A stretch of DNA of 19,200 nucleotides from an uncultured Clostridia bacterium (GTDB lineage Bacteria > Bacillota > Clostridia > Christensenellales > Aristaeellaceae): positions 1 to 19,200 of the forward strand of contig CALGYL010000056.1 in the NCBI GenBank assembly GCA_937934775.1. Direction: 5' to 3'. Position 1 is the stretch's first letter. The number at the start of each line of letters is the position of its first letter. Shown one piece after another: positions 1 through 8,145 of this stretch. Below the pieces are notes generated by a model. That model was not told the DNA's origin and searched no databases. It worked only from the letters and a program-made list of their open reading frames with translations. Made by a program: the position numbers and the translations under genes.

Positions 1-27
1 GCTTTTTGAAGGATGGGGGTGGAAACT

Positions 28-1311
28 GTGAAAAAGTACCTCGCCATCGCGTCCATTGCCACCGCGTGCGCGCTCTTGGCCGGGTGCTCCTCGGACAAGG
101 CGGACGAGATTTACGCGCGGCTTCAGGGACAGAATCCAGAGGTTCTGAGCCTCGCCGCGGAAATGCTCGGCGCGGATGGCCTGTCTGACGATCAGCTGCC
201 TGAGGGCGTGGAAGTCGCGCTGAACCGGTCGGCGCTGGCCTCCAATGATTTGAGCCTGTACGATGCGCCTTCGCCGGTGGGCAGCGTGGTTGGCTCGGTT
301 CCCGCCGGAGAGCGGGTGCAGGTGACGGGCGTCGTCCGCCGGCCGGACGGAGCCCGCTGGTATGACGTACAGTATCAGGGTGCATCGGGCTACACCTGCG
401 GCGGCCTGGACTTCTCCGCGGACGCCGGGAGCGATTCCGCGGCTGACCCGGAAGCGACTGTTACGCCCGAAGCGACGCTGGGCCCGGAAGCGACTGTTAC
501 GCCCGAGCCGACGATAGGCCCGGAAGCGACTGTTACACCCGAGCCGACGCTGGACCCGGATACAGCCGTAACGCCTGAGCCGACGATGGACCCGGATGCG
601 ACCCAGGCGCCCGAGCCGTCGCTTGCGCCCACGGAGACGCCGGCACTTACGCCGGAGCCCGCGCCGGAACCTTCCCAGACACTTTCGCCCACGTTGGCGC
701 CCATCGATTTGGAAACGCCCGCGCCTTCTGAAACCCCGGCGCCCGTTGAAACGCCTCTGCCGGAGAGTACCGCTGACGTCAGCGCCGAGCCCACCGACTC
801 GCCCGAACCGGACTGGCCCGCCGAGACGGCGCTGCATGCGACCGGCGTCGTTCAGAAGGACAACGTTCGCCTGCGCGCGCATCCTTCCACCCAAGAGAAA
901 ACTGTTGCCAGCATCGATGGCGGCGTGTGCCTGACGGTTGTGAGCTGCGTGCGCATGCCGGACGGCGACTGGTACGGCGTCCTCTGGCAAGGCGGCAAGG
1001 CCTATGTACGGGGTGACATGGTCGCCCTGTCCGTAAGCCCCTCCGATACGCCGGAGCCCACCCAGACCCCGGACGCCACAACCGCGCCGGACATCACGGC
1101 GACGCCCGAACCCACGGCAGCGCCGGACATCACGGCAGCGCCCGAGTCCACTGAAACCGCGCTTTCCATTTTGACGCCGGAGGTCACGCCCGATGCTGCG
1201 GCGACTCCGTCGCCCGAACCCACCCCGGAACCTACCCCGCAGCCAACGCCGGAACCCACCCCGGAACCCACCTCGGAACCCACCCGGGAGGCGGCGCAGA
1301 GCCCCGCGTGA
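28..1311 (+). CDS. Secreted lipoprotein with two SH3-like domains and Pro/Thr/Glu-rich linkers
   Basis: A surface lipoprotein of about 427 residues, probably a cell-wall or matrix-binding protein; its ligand is unknown. I chose the GTG at 28 because AAGGATGGGGGTGG lies just upstream and the protein then begins MKKYLAIAS, a normal signal peptide ending in the lipobox LLAGC (lipidated Cys about residue 20). The ATG at 13 has no room for a ribosome binding site. Residues about 72-130 and 268-332 look like bacterial SH3 (SH3b) domains, with patterns such as RWYDVQYQG.SGY and WYGVLWQGGKAYV. Between and after them are low-complexity stretches rich in Pro, Thr, Glu and Ala that would span the wall; the C-terminus is a run of PEPT units. 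A terminator follows at 1353, and the upstream promoter is outside or at the very edge of the window. The lipoprotein and SH3 assignments are fairly firm; the binding role is inferred. Confidence 0.85.
   Translation: MKKYLAIASIATACALLAGCSSDKADEIYARLQGQNPEVLSLAAEMLGADGLSDDQLPEGVEVALNRSALASNDLSLYDAPSPVGSVVGSVPAGERVQVTGVVRRPDGARWYDVQYQGASGYTCGGLDFSADAGSDSAADPEATVTPEATLGPEATVTPEPTIGPEATVTPEPTLDPDTAVTPEPTMDPDATQAPEPSLAPTETPALTPEPAPEPSQTLSPTLAPIDLETPAPSETPAPVETPLPESTADVSAEPTDSPEPDWPAETALHATGVVQKDNVRLRAHPSTQEKTVASIDGGVCLTVVSCVRMPDGDWYGVLWQGGKAYVRGDMVALSVSPSDTPEPTQTPDATTAPDITATPEPTAAPDITAAPESTETALSILTPEVTPDAAATPSPEPTPEPTPQPTPEPTPEPTSEPTREAAQSPA
447..626 (+). repeat. Five 36-bp tandem repeats coding a 12-residue PT-rich unit
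   Basis: Five in-frame units of 36 bp encode variants of PEATVTPEPTxG/D. The first three copies, starting at 447, 483 and 519, are nearly identical at DNA level (each contains cccggaagcgactgttac). Copies four and five have diverged (PDTAVTPEPTMD, PDATQAPEPSLA). This gradient fits recent copy-number growth at the left end. The tract lengthens the linker between the two SH3-like domains. Confidence 0.8.
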
Positions 1312-1352
1312 GGGGCGCTTCAGGACCGAAAAACGCATCCAGTGATCCCTTT

Positions 1353-1379
1353 AAAGGCCGCCATTTGGCGGCTTTTTTG
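1353..1379 (+). terminator. Intrinsic terminator after the SH3 lipoprotein gene
   Basis: A short GC-rich stem (GCCGCC / GGCGGC, loop ATTT) starts 46 bases after the stop codon and runs directly into TTTTTT. The AAA on the left arm can extend pairing into the T-run. It is a textbook rho-independent terminator for the plus strand. Confidence 0.85.
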
Positions 1380-1473
1380 TGTCATGATGCGGAGAAAACC
1401 ACACTTATGGGATGCATCGGGGAAAAGCGCGGCTTGACACACAAATGCCTCGAAATCGATCCAAACCCGACCT

Positions 1474-1499
1474 CAAATCCGGCACGGCCATACCGATAT
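1474..1499 (+). promoter_or_regulatory. Sigma-28 (SigD/FliA)-like promoter for the coiled-coil protein gene
   Basis: CAAA at 1474-1477, a 14-nt spacer and ACCGATAT at 1492-1499 match the known SigD consensus TAAA-N14-16-GCCGATAT at 3 of 4 and 7 of 8 positions. Transcription would start near 1506, leaving a 5' leader of about 36 nt before the ATG at 1542. No convincing sigma-A promoter was seen in the same gap: a TTGACA at 1434 lacks a matching -10. Confidence 0.6.
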
Positions 1500-1541
1500 G
1501 TTAGGGTGGAAAGGGAAGGTATTGAAGGAAGGCGAATCCCT

Positions 1542-2381
1542 ATGAGTGTTAGTCTGGTCAACAGCAGCTACGATTCGAGCTACATCAGCCAGGTTCTCGG
1601 CCTGAGCGGAACCAGCTCGACCACCAGCACCTACACGCTGAGTGGCACTACCTCGACATCCGACGATTCGGACCAGGACACCGTATCCATCAGCGCGTCG
1701 GGCGACGCGAATACCACGCTGGTCTCTCTGGTGCAGGAGCGCGCCAGCCTGATGCAGAGCAGAAGCGACCTGGTCAGTTCCACCGTGGAGAGCGAAGGCA
1801 ACACCGACAGCATTGAATCCCATCTGGAGGACTACGACAAGCAGATCAGCGATCTCGACGCCCAGATCGCCCAGGCAAAGGCCCAGGCGATCCAGCAGCA
1901 GTCTGAGAACATCGTCACCTACAGCAAGAATTCCTTCAAGTCTTCAAATTCCAGCCAGACCAACAAGCTCAATACCATTACCGGCCTTTCTGCCAATCTT
2001 TCCACCGCGCAGGCGGTCGCTTCCGCGAAAAGCAAGTTGGACCGGCAGGTGAGCTCGATGGAGGCGGAGATCGATGCGGATCAGTCGCGCGATCTGGATA
2101 CGACCGACAAGGAAAGCGATCTGACGGAGTTGGAGACGAAGTCCTCGAGCGCTGCCTCCACGCTCTCCACCAGCCTGAACGACATCAATGAGCAGATCAT
2201 GGAGTCGAACGGCGATCCGCTGGTCGAGCTGGAGTACCCGACGCCGACGTACACCGCCAAGACGACCGACGACGAGGATGAGGACGATTCCGACTCCACG
2301 ACCACTTCCAGCACCACCACGACGACCAGTACGACCACCACAACCAGCACCACCTCAGCGGACGAGGACGAAGACGAGTAG
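1542..2381 (+). CDS. Ser/Thr-rich coiled-coil protein with acidic tail, putative motility-regulon member
   Basis: I do not recognise this 279-residue protein with certainty. The ATG at 1542 is preceded by AAGGAAGG at a normal distance. It has no signal peptide, membrane segment or cysteine. Residues 1-56 are rich in Ser and Thr. Residues about 57-120 and 160-215 are heptad-like and probably coiled coils (for example LEDYDKQISDLDAQIAQAKA). Residues 243-279 alternate Asp/Glu clusters with a Ser/Thr run. The layout, a Ser-rich start followed by a short coiled coil, resembles FlxA-like proteins, which in E. coli are FliA-dependent. That resemblance, together with the sigma-28-like promoter, suggests a flagellar or chemotaxis-linked role. 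Lacking a Sec signal, it could stay cytoplasmic or leave through the flagellar export apparatus; both are guesses. Transcription stops at the hairpin at 2430-2472. Confidence 0.75.
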   Translation: MSVSLVNSSYDSSYISQVLGLSGTSSTTSTYTLSGTTSTSDDSDQDTVSISASGDANTTLVSLVQERASLMQSRSDLVSSTVESEGNTDSIESHLEDYDKQISDLDAQIAQAKAQAIQQQSENIVTYSKNSFKSSNSSQTNKLNTITGLSANLSTAQAVASAKSKLDRQVSSMEAEIDADQSRDLDTTDKESDLTELETKSSSAASTLSTSLNDINEQIMESNGDPLVELEYPTPTYTAKTTDDEDEDDSDSTTTSSTTTTTSTTTTTSTTSADEDEDE

Positions 2382-2429
2382 TCATACTCTATATGCCAGG
2401 CTTCCTGCTGGGCATATGGGCATCATAGC

Positions 2430-2472
2430 AAAAACCGCCGCGCCCGCATTGAAGCGAAGCGCGGCGGTTTTT
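2430..2472. terminator. Bidirectional intrinsic terminator between convergent genes
   Basis: AAAAACCGCCGCG (2430-2442) pairs perfectly with CGCGGCGGTTTTT (2460-2472) around a 17-nt loop. The stem has A5 on one side and T5 on the other, so it can end transcription of the coiled-coil gene (+) and of the fucosidase operon (-). A weaker hairpin, ATATGCC (2391-2397) with GGCATAT (2411-2417), lies just before it. Nothing else is seen in the 120-bp gap. Confidence 0.9.
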
Positions 2473-2501
2473 ATGTTCTGCGGTGGCGGCGGACCGTATG
2501 G

Positions 2502-3818
2502 CTATTTCAGGAAAATCTCCACCACCGGCACCGGGGTTTCGGGCTTCACGTGGGGCAGCTCGATGACCAGTAGGTCCTTGGATTCGGCCGCGCCTTCGCT
2601 GAAGTGGTCCACTTTGCCCTCGGTAAACTTGAGCTCGCTGCCGTCGTGCAGGAATTGCGCGTATTCCACCTTGCCCGCAAAGCCGGGCAGCTGCAGGTGG
2701 GCGAAGGGGTAGGCGAACAGGTGCACGTACAGCCGCTTGCCGTCCAGCGACTGGGTGAGGCGGCAGTCTGCGGGGGCGGTGAATTCCGGTTCGGCCATGG
2801 TGCAGCCGTAGATGGAGCGGCTGTTGCCCCGCATCCAGTCCCGGTAGACCAGGAGCGCGTCGCAGGCGCGGCTGTCCAGATAGCCGCGGGCGGTTGGGCC
2901 TACGTTCATCAAAAGGTTTCCGCCCAGCGCCACGGTGCTGACCAGCATGCGGATCAGCATTTCCGGGGACTTCCAGGTGGTTTCGTCCCGGTGGTAGCCC
3001 CAGGAGCCGGAGAAGGTCTGGCAGGCTTCCCAGTTGACCAGCTCGCCCGTTTCCTTGTGGCGCAGCCACTCCAGCGGCTGGTACTGCTCGGGCGTCCACA
3101 AATCCTGTTCCAGTTCGGTGCGGTTGTCAATGATGATGTCGGGCTGGAGCTTCCGGGCGGTTGCGATCAGCTTTTCCGCCTCCCAGTCGTCCTTGCCCTT
3201 GCCCTTCATCCAACTTTGTTCGCCCTGGCCGTTGTTCCAGGTGTAGGAGAAGTCAAACCACATGACGTCGATCTTGCCGTAGTTGGTGAGCAGCTCCGTG
3301 ACCTGATCGCGCATATACTGGGCGTACTTGCGTACATCTCGGTTCTTGCTCTGCTCAAAGGCGTCCGCGTCGTCCCGGCGGGGATGGAGCATGTCGATGG
3401 GGAATTCCGGGTGATGCCAGTCGATCAGCGAATAATAGAAGCCGATGCGGATGCCCTCCGCGCGGAATGCATCCACAAATTCGCGCACAAGGTCCCGTCC
3501 GGCGGGGGTACTGGTGCACTTATAGTCTGTATAAGCGCTGTCAAACATGCAGAAGCCCTCGTGGTGCTTGGTGGTAAACACCGCGTATTTCATGCCGGCT
3601 TCCCGGGCGCGCCTGGCCCAGTCCTTGGGGTCGTATAGGTCGGGATCAAAGTGCTTGAAGTACAGGTCGTAGTGATCCTCCGGGATCTTCTCGCGGGTTT
3701 TAATCCACTCGTGCCGGGCGGGCAGGGCGTAAAGTCCCCAGTGGATGAACATGCCGAAACGGTCCTGCTGGAACCAGCGGGTATCGCCCGGCGTCTTGCG
3801 GGTGACGTAGCTGCTCAT
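2502..3818 (-). CDS. Alpha-L-fucosidase, glycoside hydrolase family 29
   Basis: A 438-residue GH29 enzyme expected to remove alpha-linked L-fucose from oligosaccharides by a retaining mechanism. Visible GH29 signatures include FGMFIHWG (about 21-28), TKHHEGFCMFDS (83-94), FYYSLIDWHHPEF (117-129), VMWFDF (175-180, D179 at the expected nucleophile position) and WEACQTF...SWGYHRDE (263-279). There is no signal peptide, so it acts in the cytoplasm on imported sugars. The length fits a catalytic domain without a carbohydrate-binding module. AGGAGG lies 7 nt before the ATG. It is the last gene of the transporter operon, 25 bp after the transglutaminase-like gene, and ends at the shared terminator. 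The family is confident; the exact linkage is not readable from sequence. Confidence 0.93.
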   Translation of the reverse strand: MSSYVTRKTPGDTRWFQQDRFGMFIHWGLYALPARHEWIKTREKIPEDHYDLYFKHFDPDLYDPKDWARRAREAGMKYAVFTTKHHEGFCMFDSAYTDYKCTSTPAGRDLVREFVDAFRAEGIRIGFYYSLIDWHHPEFPIDMLHPRRDDADAFEQSKNRDVRKYAQYMRDQVTELLTNYGKIDVMWFDFSYTWNNGQGEQSWMKGKGKDDWEAEKLIATARKLQPDIIIDNRTELEQDLWTPEQYQPLEWLRHKETGELVNWEACQTFSGSWGYHRDETTWKSPEMLIRMLVSTVALGGNLLMNVGPTARGYLDSRACDALLVYRDWMRGNSRSIYGCTMAEPEFTAPADCRLTQSLDGKRLYVHLFAYPFAHLQLPGFAGKVEYAQFLHDGSELKFTEGKVDHFSEGAAESKDLLVIELPHVKPETPVPVVEIFLK

Positions 3819-3843
3819 GTTTGTTCCTCCTGTTTGTCTGGTT

Positions 3844-6213
3844 TCAAGGGTTTGCGCAGTCCAGAATGCGGTTAAGCGCCCGGACGGAGCCTACAAAGTA
3901 ATTGGTGAACGCGAAGAGACCGCGTCCTTCTTCGTCTGCCGCCACGGCAAAGGGTTTGCGAAGGTCGCCGGAGCGAAGCAGCCGATGCCAGTCGAGGATG
4001 GTTTCGGTATCCTTCGAAACCAGTGTTTCCGCGCCGGGGAAGCCGCTCATCGCGTCCAGAACGCGCGGATGCTTCGCCTTTTCCGGTTCGTCCACGACCA
4101 GATACGTGCGGACGCCGTGCCGGCTAAATTCGTCCTTCAGTTCGGCCAGTTCCACCAGAAAGTGCTCCGTGGGCTCCTCGCCTGGGGCCAGGAAGGCGAT
4201 CAGCGCCCTGTCGCCGTGCCCGGGGAGCGAAACGGGGCGTCCATCCGGTGAATGTGCGGCCAGCGCCGGGAGCGGGACGCGCAGAAGCCTTTCTGGGGTA
4301 TCGTCCGCCGGGGATTCGAGGACCAGTTCTGTCTCGCCTCCGAGGGCGAGGTCCACGGGGGTTGTGATTCCGTCCAACGTTCCGTCGATCTGGCGGGTTA
4401 CGGCGGTTACATGGTACCTTCCGGAGCGTAGCGGAAGTGTCGCATGGCCATTCAGGACCATGCCCTCCAGGTCCAGCGTCCGGTCGCGCCCGCCCAGAAC
4501 GCGGCTCAGCGTGAAGTGTTCAAAGTACTTGAGCGGGGCCGAGGCCCGCAGGGTCAGCGTGGCGTCCGGCCCGGGCGCATCCCCGATCAGTGGGCGGAAG
4601 CCGCCACCAAAAAAGAATTCCTTTTCGCCGGAGGCGGGGTTCAGTCGGGCGGGAAAGCCCAGCGCGCGACAGGCGTCCACGAACAATACATCCAGCCCGG
4701 TCGCGCTTGTGAAGCCGCAGCGAAGCGCCGCGGCGGAATCCGGAAACACCGCCGCCGGGACGAGTTCCCGCAGCTTCAAAGCCTTCGAAACGGCGTCCCA
4801 GACCGCCTCAGGCGAGCCGAGGCCCTTCAACGCATCCTTTAGAGCGCGGCGGACGGGCCGGCGTTCTTCGTTTGCCACCCGGGGGCAGAGGAGGTACATC
4901 TGCCAGATTTCTTCTGAAAACGCGCCCTTCCAGAGAAGCGCGCCCTCCAGCGCGTCAAAGAGCACCGCCCGGTCGACATCGTAGAAGTCCTTCTCCGGAA
5001 GGCTGTCGAGGAGCAGCTTTTTGTCCGCCTCCGGAAAGCGCCTGTCGGCCAGAAACTCGAGGATTTCTTCCCGGTTGCCGCCAGCCCGGTCCGCGTAGGG
5101 GTCTCCGCTCTTCCAGCCCGCGAGCCGCGTTTCCCGCAGGCGCGTTGCCGCCTCCAGCCTGCGAAGGTGGGCGTCCAGTAGAGGGCCGGGCGGCGGGGAG
5201 GGCTGGATACGGCTCTCGGTTGGGGGGACCAGACGGAAGGAACGCGGTTCGGCTTCCAGCTCCACGGCGTCCTTCAGGTCCAGCGCGCATTCGCGCGCCT
5301 CCCGGACATCCAGAACCGCCCAGACCGCCTTTTCACCGTCCAGCGCGCGGACGCGGAGACTGCCAAGCCCGGTCAGAAGGTCCGTCCGGCCATCGGGGCC
5401 GGTCACTTTTTCGCAAATCGGGAAGAACTCGGCCATATTGCAAAGTTCGAACAGTACGCGCGCGCCGGGGCGCGGTACGCCGTGGTCCGTCACCCGCACC
5501 TGAACCAGCGCGGTGGGCGCGTAAGCGCCGGTGCGGTTGATGGTGAACTCGCGGCCGTTCACCGCCTCCACCCGTTCGCCCTCGGGCGGCTCGCCCCAGG
5601 CGCGGGTGTGCACCAGCATCGCGCGGGAAGCCGCCGCGGTAAACCAGCCGGAGTCCACAACCATCTCCGGCTCACAAGCGCCCATGTAGTGCCAGCCGCC
5701 GTCAAGCCAGACCTCGATCCAGGCGTGGTTGTCATCGCAGTGCGCCCAGCGGGGTACGTAGCACTGCCGGGCGGGCAGGCCCGCCGCGCGCATCGCGCTG
5801 ACCGCCAGCGTGGACTCCTCCCCGCAACGGGCAAAGCCCGCGCGCATCACCGTGAGGGGCGACGCGGTGCGGACGCTGGTGGAGCGATAGGTGGCCTGCT
5901 CGAAGCACCAGTGGTTGATCTCGAGTGCGGCGTCCCGCATGGAGAGGCCCTGGAGCCGCGGTTTCAGCGCGGATGCGATCGTTTCGTGGTAGAAGGTCAG
6001 GCGCTCGTTGTTGACCCGCGGAAAGAGCACGTAAAGGCGGAAGACATCCTCCGGGATACTGTGTCCCCAGGGCGTTTCGGCCCGCGTTTTCAGTGCGTGG
6101 CGCGCGACTGCCTCCGGATAGCCTTCGTTCAGCGAAACCAGATCGGCCTCGGGCAGCGCCGCCATCAGGTGGGCGACGGCTCCGTTCAGCGCCTCCATAG
6201 TATGGTCTGTCAT
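3844..6213 (-). CDS. Transglutaminase-like protein with a degenerate second module and a thioredoxin-fold C-terminus
   Basis: A 789-residue protein without a signal peptide. Residues about 22-205 form a transglutaminase/cysteine-protease-like module with the Cys of GFARCGEES (C130) and the His of DDNHAWIEVW (H163). The usual third residue is replaced by a WHYMGACEPE segment. A beta-rich linker (about 225-330) follows. Residues about 385-530 repeat the first module: IWQMYLLCPRVANEE mirrors VFRLYVLFPRVNNER, and LRCGFTSATG mirrors MRAGFARCGE, with Ala (A504) in place of the catalytic Cys. The C-terminus (about 645-789) looks like a thioredoxin fold without a CXXC pair. Similar architectures occur in Bacteroidetes transglutaminase-like proteins, from general knowledge. 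It lies between the solute-binding protein and fucosidase genes, suggesting a role in handling a glycoconjugate or peptide-linked substrate, but the reaction is unknown. The start is preceded by AAAGGA. Confidence is good for the first module and moderate for the other domains. Confidence 0.85.
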   Translation of the reverse strand: MTDHTMEALNGAVAHLMAALPEADLVSLNEGYPEAVARHALKTRAETPWGHSIPEDVFRLYVLFPRVNNERLTFYHETIASALKPRLQGLSMRDAALEINHWCFEQATYRSTSVRTASPLTVMRAGFARCGEESTLAVSAMRAAGLPARQCYVPRWAHCDDNHAWIEVWLDGGWHYMGACEPEMVVDSGWFTAAASRAMLVHTRAWGEPPEGERVEAVNGREFTINRTGAYAPTALVQVRVTDHGVPRPGARVLFELCNMAEFFPICEKVTGPDGRTDLLTGLGSLRVRALDGEKAVWAVLDVREARECALDLKDAVELEAEPRSFRLVPPTESRIQPSPPPGPLLDAHLRRLEAATRLRETRLAGWKSGDPYADRAGGNREEILEFLADRRFPEADKKLLLDSLPEKDFYDVDRAVLFDALEGALLWKGAFSEEIWQMYLLCPRVANEERRPVRRALKDALKGLGSPEAVWDAVSKALKLRELVPAAVFPDSAAALRCGFTSATGLDVLFVDACRALGFPARLNPASGEKEFFFGGGFRPLIGDAPGPDATLTLRASAPLKYFEHFTLSRVLGGRDRTLDLEGMVLNGHATLPLRSGRYHVTAVTRQIDGTLDGITTPVDLALGGETELVLESPADDTPERLLRVPLPALAAHSPDGRPVSLPGHGDRALIAFLAPGEEPTEHFLVELAELKDEFSRHGVRTYLVVDEPEKAKHPRVLDAMSGFPGAETLVSKDTETILDWHRLLRSGDLRKPFAVAADEEGRGLFAFTNYFVGSVRALNRILDCANP

Positions 6214-6242
6214 GGCGATTCCTTTGCTTATTAATATGGCGA

Positions 6243-6271
6243 GGCCGCCGAACGGGGGTGGTCCGGCGGCC
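6243..6271 (-). other. Intercistronic stem-loop after the solute-binding protein gene
   Basis: GGCCGCCG (6243-6250) pairs perfectly with CGGCGGCC (6264-6271) around a 13-nt loop, in the 81-bp gap between the solute-binding protein and transglutaminase-like genes. No T-run follows on the minus strand, so it is more likely an mRNA-stabilising or partial-readthrough structure than a full terminator. Such hairpins often follow transporter binding-protein genes, which need higher expression than their neighbours. Confidence 0.55.
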
Positions 6272-6294
6272 CCGCGGGGTCGAGGGGGATTTGC

Positions 6295-7980
6295 TTACTT
6301 CTTGTACTGGGCGTCGTAGGCGGTCTGGTAGTAGTTGATCAGGTCCTTGAGGCCGTTGGCTTCCAACTCCTGAATCCAGGCGTCGTAGTCCTTGTCCAGG
6401 GTCTTGGTGCCGTTAAAGAAGGCGAACATGCCCTGCTTGATGGAGTTGGAGAGGTTGGCCTTGATGACGGACATCGCGTTGTTCTCCGCTTCGGTGAACT
6501 TGAGCGGCGGCACAACCTTGCTGTCGTCGGCGAAGGGCTCATACGCTTTGGTGACCTGGTAGAGGTAGGTCTCCAGGCCTTCGCTGCTCTTCAGGTCCAC
6601 GTTGGGATCGGAAGGCTCGCCCAGGCGGTACTTGGCGTCGCGGTGGTCCATGCACATCTGCAGCACGCACTTGTTCTGGGGTTCGGTCTCCTGCCACGGC
6701 ACCAGCAGCTTGAAGAACGCCGGTTCGCCGTTGATGCCCACCTGGCCCGCGTCGGCGTTGGTCCAGTCTTCGCCGTAGACGCCGTAGTAGCTGCGCATCG
6801 AGGACGCGTAGGAGTACATCAGGTCGCCGATCTTGAAGGCGGCTTCCGGATACTTGGTGTCGGCAGAAATCGCGAAGTAGTTGCCGGTGGTGGAGTCATA
6901 GGGGAAGGAGGTGACGTTCTGGTAGCCGTCCGGCCCCTTGAGCGGCAGGAGGTTGCCATACTGCTTGTACATGTCGTCGCCCAGGTTGGTGAACAGGATG
7001 TAGCCGCCGGCGGCCGCGCCCAGGCGTCCGCTCTCGCCGATCTGGGTCAGGCCGGCCAGGTCCTGGGTGAAGGAGCCCACGTAGTACAGGCCGTCTTTGA
7101 CCAGGTCCGCCATGTACTGAACGCCTTTTTTAAACTCGTCCTTGTAGAAGGGCACGGTCACCTTGCCGTCCTCCAGATACAGGCCGAAGGCGTCGGGCAG
7201 GCTGTTGGCGGTGGTGTCCAGATCCAGGTTGTAATAGGTGAAGGCGTTCATGACCAGACGGTCGCCGTTGGTGAGCCAGCCGTCCTGATAGTCGCCCGCG
7301 AAGGGGATTTCGTCGGTGGCGTCGCCGTTGCCGTTGGCGTCCTGATCGCGGAAGGCTTCCAGGACCTTGCGGAACTCGTCCAGCGTGGCGGGCTTTTCAA
7401 GGCCCAGGTTCTTCAGCCACTGCTCATTGATCCAGGCCTTGGTGGCCAGCTTGCAGTGGTAGCACTCGTTGACTTCCGGCAGCGAGTAGATGTTGCCGTC
7501 CAGCTGGGTGTAGCGGTCCTTGGTGCCCGGATATTCGTCAAACACCTGCTTGGTGAACTTGCCGTACTTTTCGATGAGGTCGTTGAGGGGCAGGAACATG
7601 CCTTCCTCCACGCCGTACTTGCCGACCATCGCGTCGGTCATGGTGCCGGCGGTCAGGAAGATGTCCGGGTATTCGCCGGAGGAGAGGATCAGGGAGAGCT
7701 TCTCGGCGCGATTCTCAAAGGGAATCAGCTCGAAGCTCAGGTCGACGTTGGTGACTTCTTCCAGCCACTTGACGTAGGAGTTGGTCTCCCAATCCTCAAT
7801 GGAGGAGTGATCGACGACGGCGACGGTCAGCTTGATGTCACCAAAGTTGTCGCAGAGCTTGTAATCGGACAGATCCTCGTCGTGTTCCCACTGCGGCGCC
7901 CACGCAAAGGCGTTGGACGCGCAGCCCAGGACCAGGACCATGGCCACCAGGAAGCTCATCAGTCTACGGAATTTCCTCAT
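6295..7980 (-). CDS. LipO/YtcQ-type extracellular solute-binding protein of a CUT1 sugar ABC transporter
   Basis: A 561-residue sugar-binding protein, the substrate-capturing part of an oligosaccharide importer outside the membrane. The ATG at 7980 is preceded by AAGGAGG at 8 nt, so the in-frame ATGs upstream to 8013 are not used. The signal peptide starts MRKFRRLMSFLVAMVLVLG and can be cleaved after SNAFA. A Cys in VLGC might instead serve as a poor lipobox, so anchoring is uncertain. The mature protein has the features of large LipO-type binding proteins: the WLEEVTNVDL region, the SGEYPDIFLTAG region, a Ca-binding-like loop DQDANGNGDATDE, and KYPEAAFKIGDLMYS. The two permease genes are just upstream. 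The family is confident. The sugar is not readable, but a fucose-containing glycan fits the downstream GH29 gene. Confidence 0.93.
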   Translation of the reverse strand: MRKFRRLMSFLVAMVLVLGCASNAFAWAPQWEHDEDLSDYKLCDNFGDIKLTVAVVDHSSIEDWETNSYVKWLEEVTNVDLSFELIPFENRAEKLSLILSSGEYPDIFLTAGTMTDAMVGKYGVEEGMFLPLNDLIEKYGKFTKQVFDEYPGTKDRYTQLDGNIYSLPEVNECYHCKLATKAWINEQWLKNLGLEKPATLDEFRKVLEAFRDQDANGNGDATDEIPFAGDYQDGWLTNGDRLVMNAFTYYNLDLDTTANSLPDAFGLYLEDGKVTVPFYKDEFKKGVQYMADLVKDGLYYVGSFTQDLAGLTQIGESGRLGAAAGGYILFTNLGDDMYKQYGNLLPLKGPDGYQNVTSFPYDSTTGNYFAISADTKYPEAAFKIGDLMYSYASSMRSYYGVYGEDWTNADAGQVGINGEPAFFKLLVPWQETEPQNKCVLQMCMDHRDAKYRLGEPSDPNVDLKSSEGLETYLYQVTKAYEPFADDSKVVPPLKFTEAENNAMSVIKANLSNSIKQGMFAFFNGTKTLDKDYDAWIQELEANGLKDLINYYQTAYDAQYKK

Positions 7981-8092
7981 GATACAATCCTCCTTCATGA
8001 TGGTGTATCGCATGCGCCAAAAGCGCGGGATACCATTGTCGGTTTTCGTTCAAACATCCGGGAGAACGCCGAGACGGCCCGGTCCGGTGCGG

Positions 8093-8130
8093 AAAAAAGC
8101 TGCTTTGGCGGTTTCATCCGCGCGTAAAGC
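8093..8130 (-). other. Possible attenuator-like hairpin before the solute-binding protein gene
   Basis: In the 165-bp gap between the YtcP-like permease and the binding-protein gene, the minus strand can fold as GCTTT-n4-GCGG-ATGAAA-CCGC-n-AAAGC and then reaches AGCTTTTTT. The stem is short and interrupted, so it may be a weak terminator, an RNA-processing site or chance. No promoter was recognised after it. Confidence 0.3.
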
Positions 8131-8145
8131 TTGCTGCCGCCTAAA

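Noticed and set aside
1021..1305. Repetitive stretch that might be mistaken for a CRISPR array or intergenic repeat
   Set aside because: It is in-frame coding sequence for PEPT-type linker repeats of the lipoprotein, with irregular units and no spacers.
1434..1462. TTGACA as a sigma-A -35 upstream of the coiled-coil gene
   Set aside because: The sequence at 17-18 nt spacing (CGATCC) does not resemble TATAAT, while a sigma-28 signal lies closer to the gene.
6643..8127. 494-residue open frame on the plus strand
   Set aside because: Antisense to the solute-binding protein gene; Val/Gly/His-rich sequence reflects the complementary codons.
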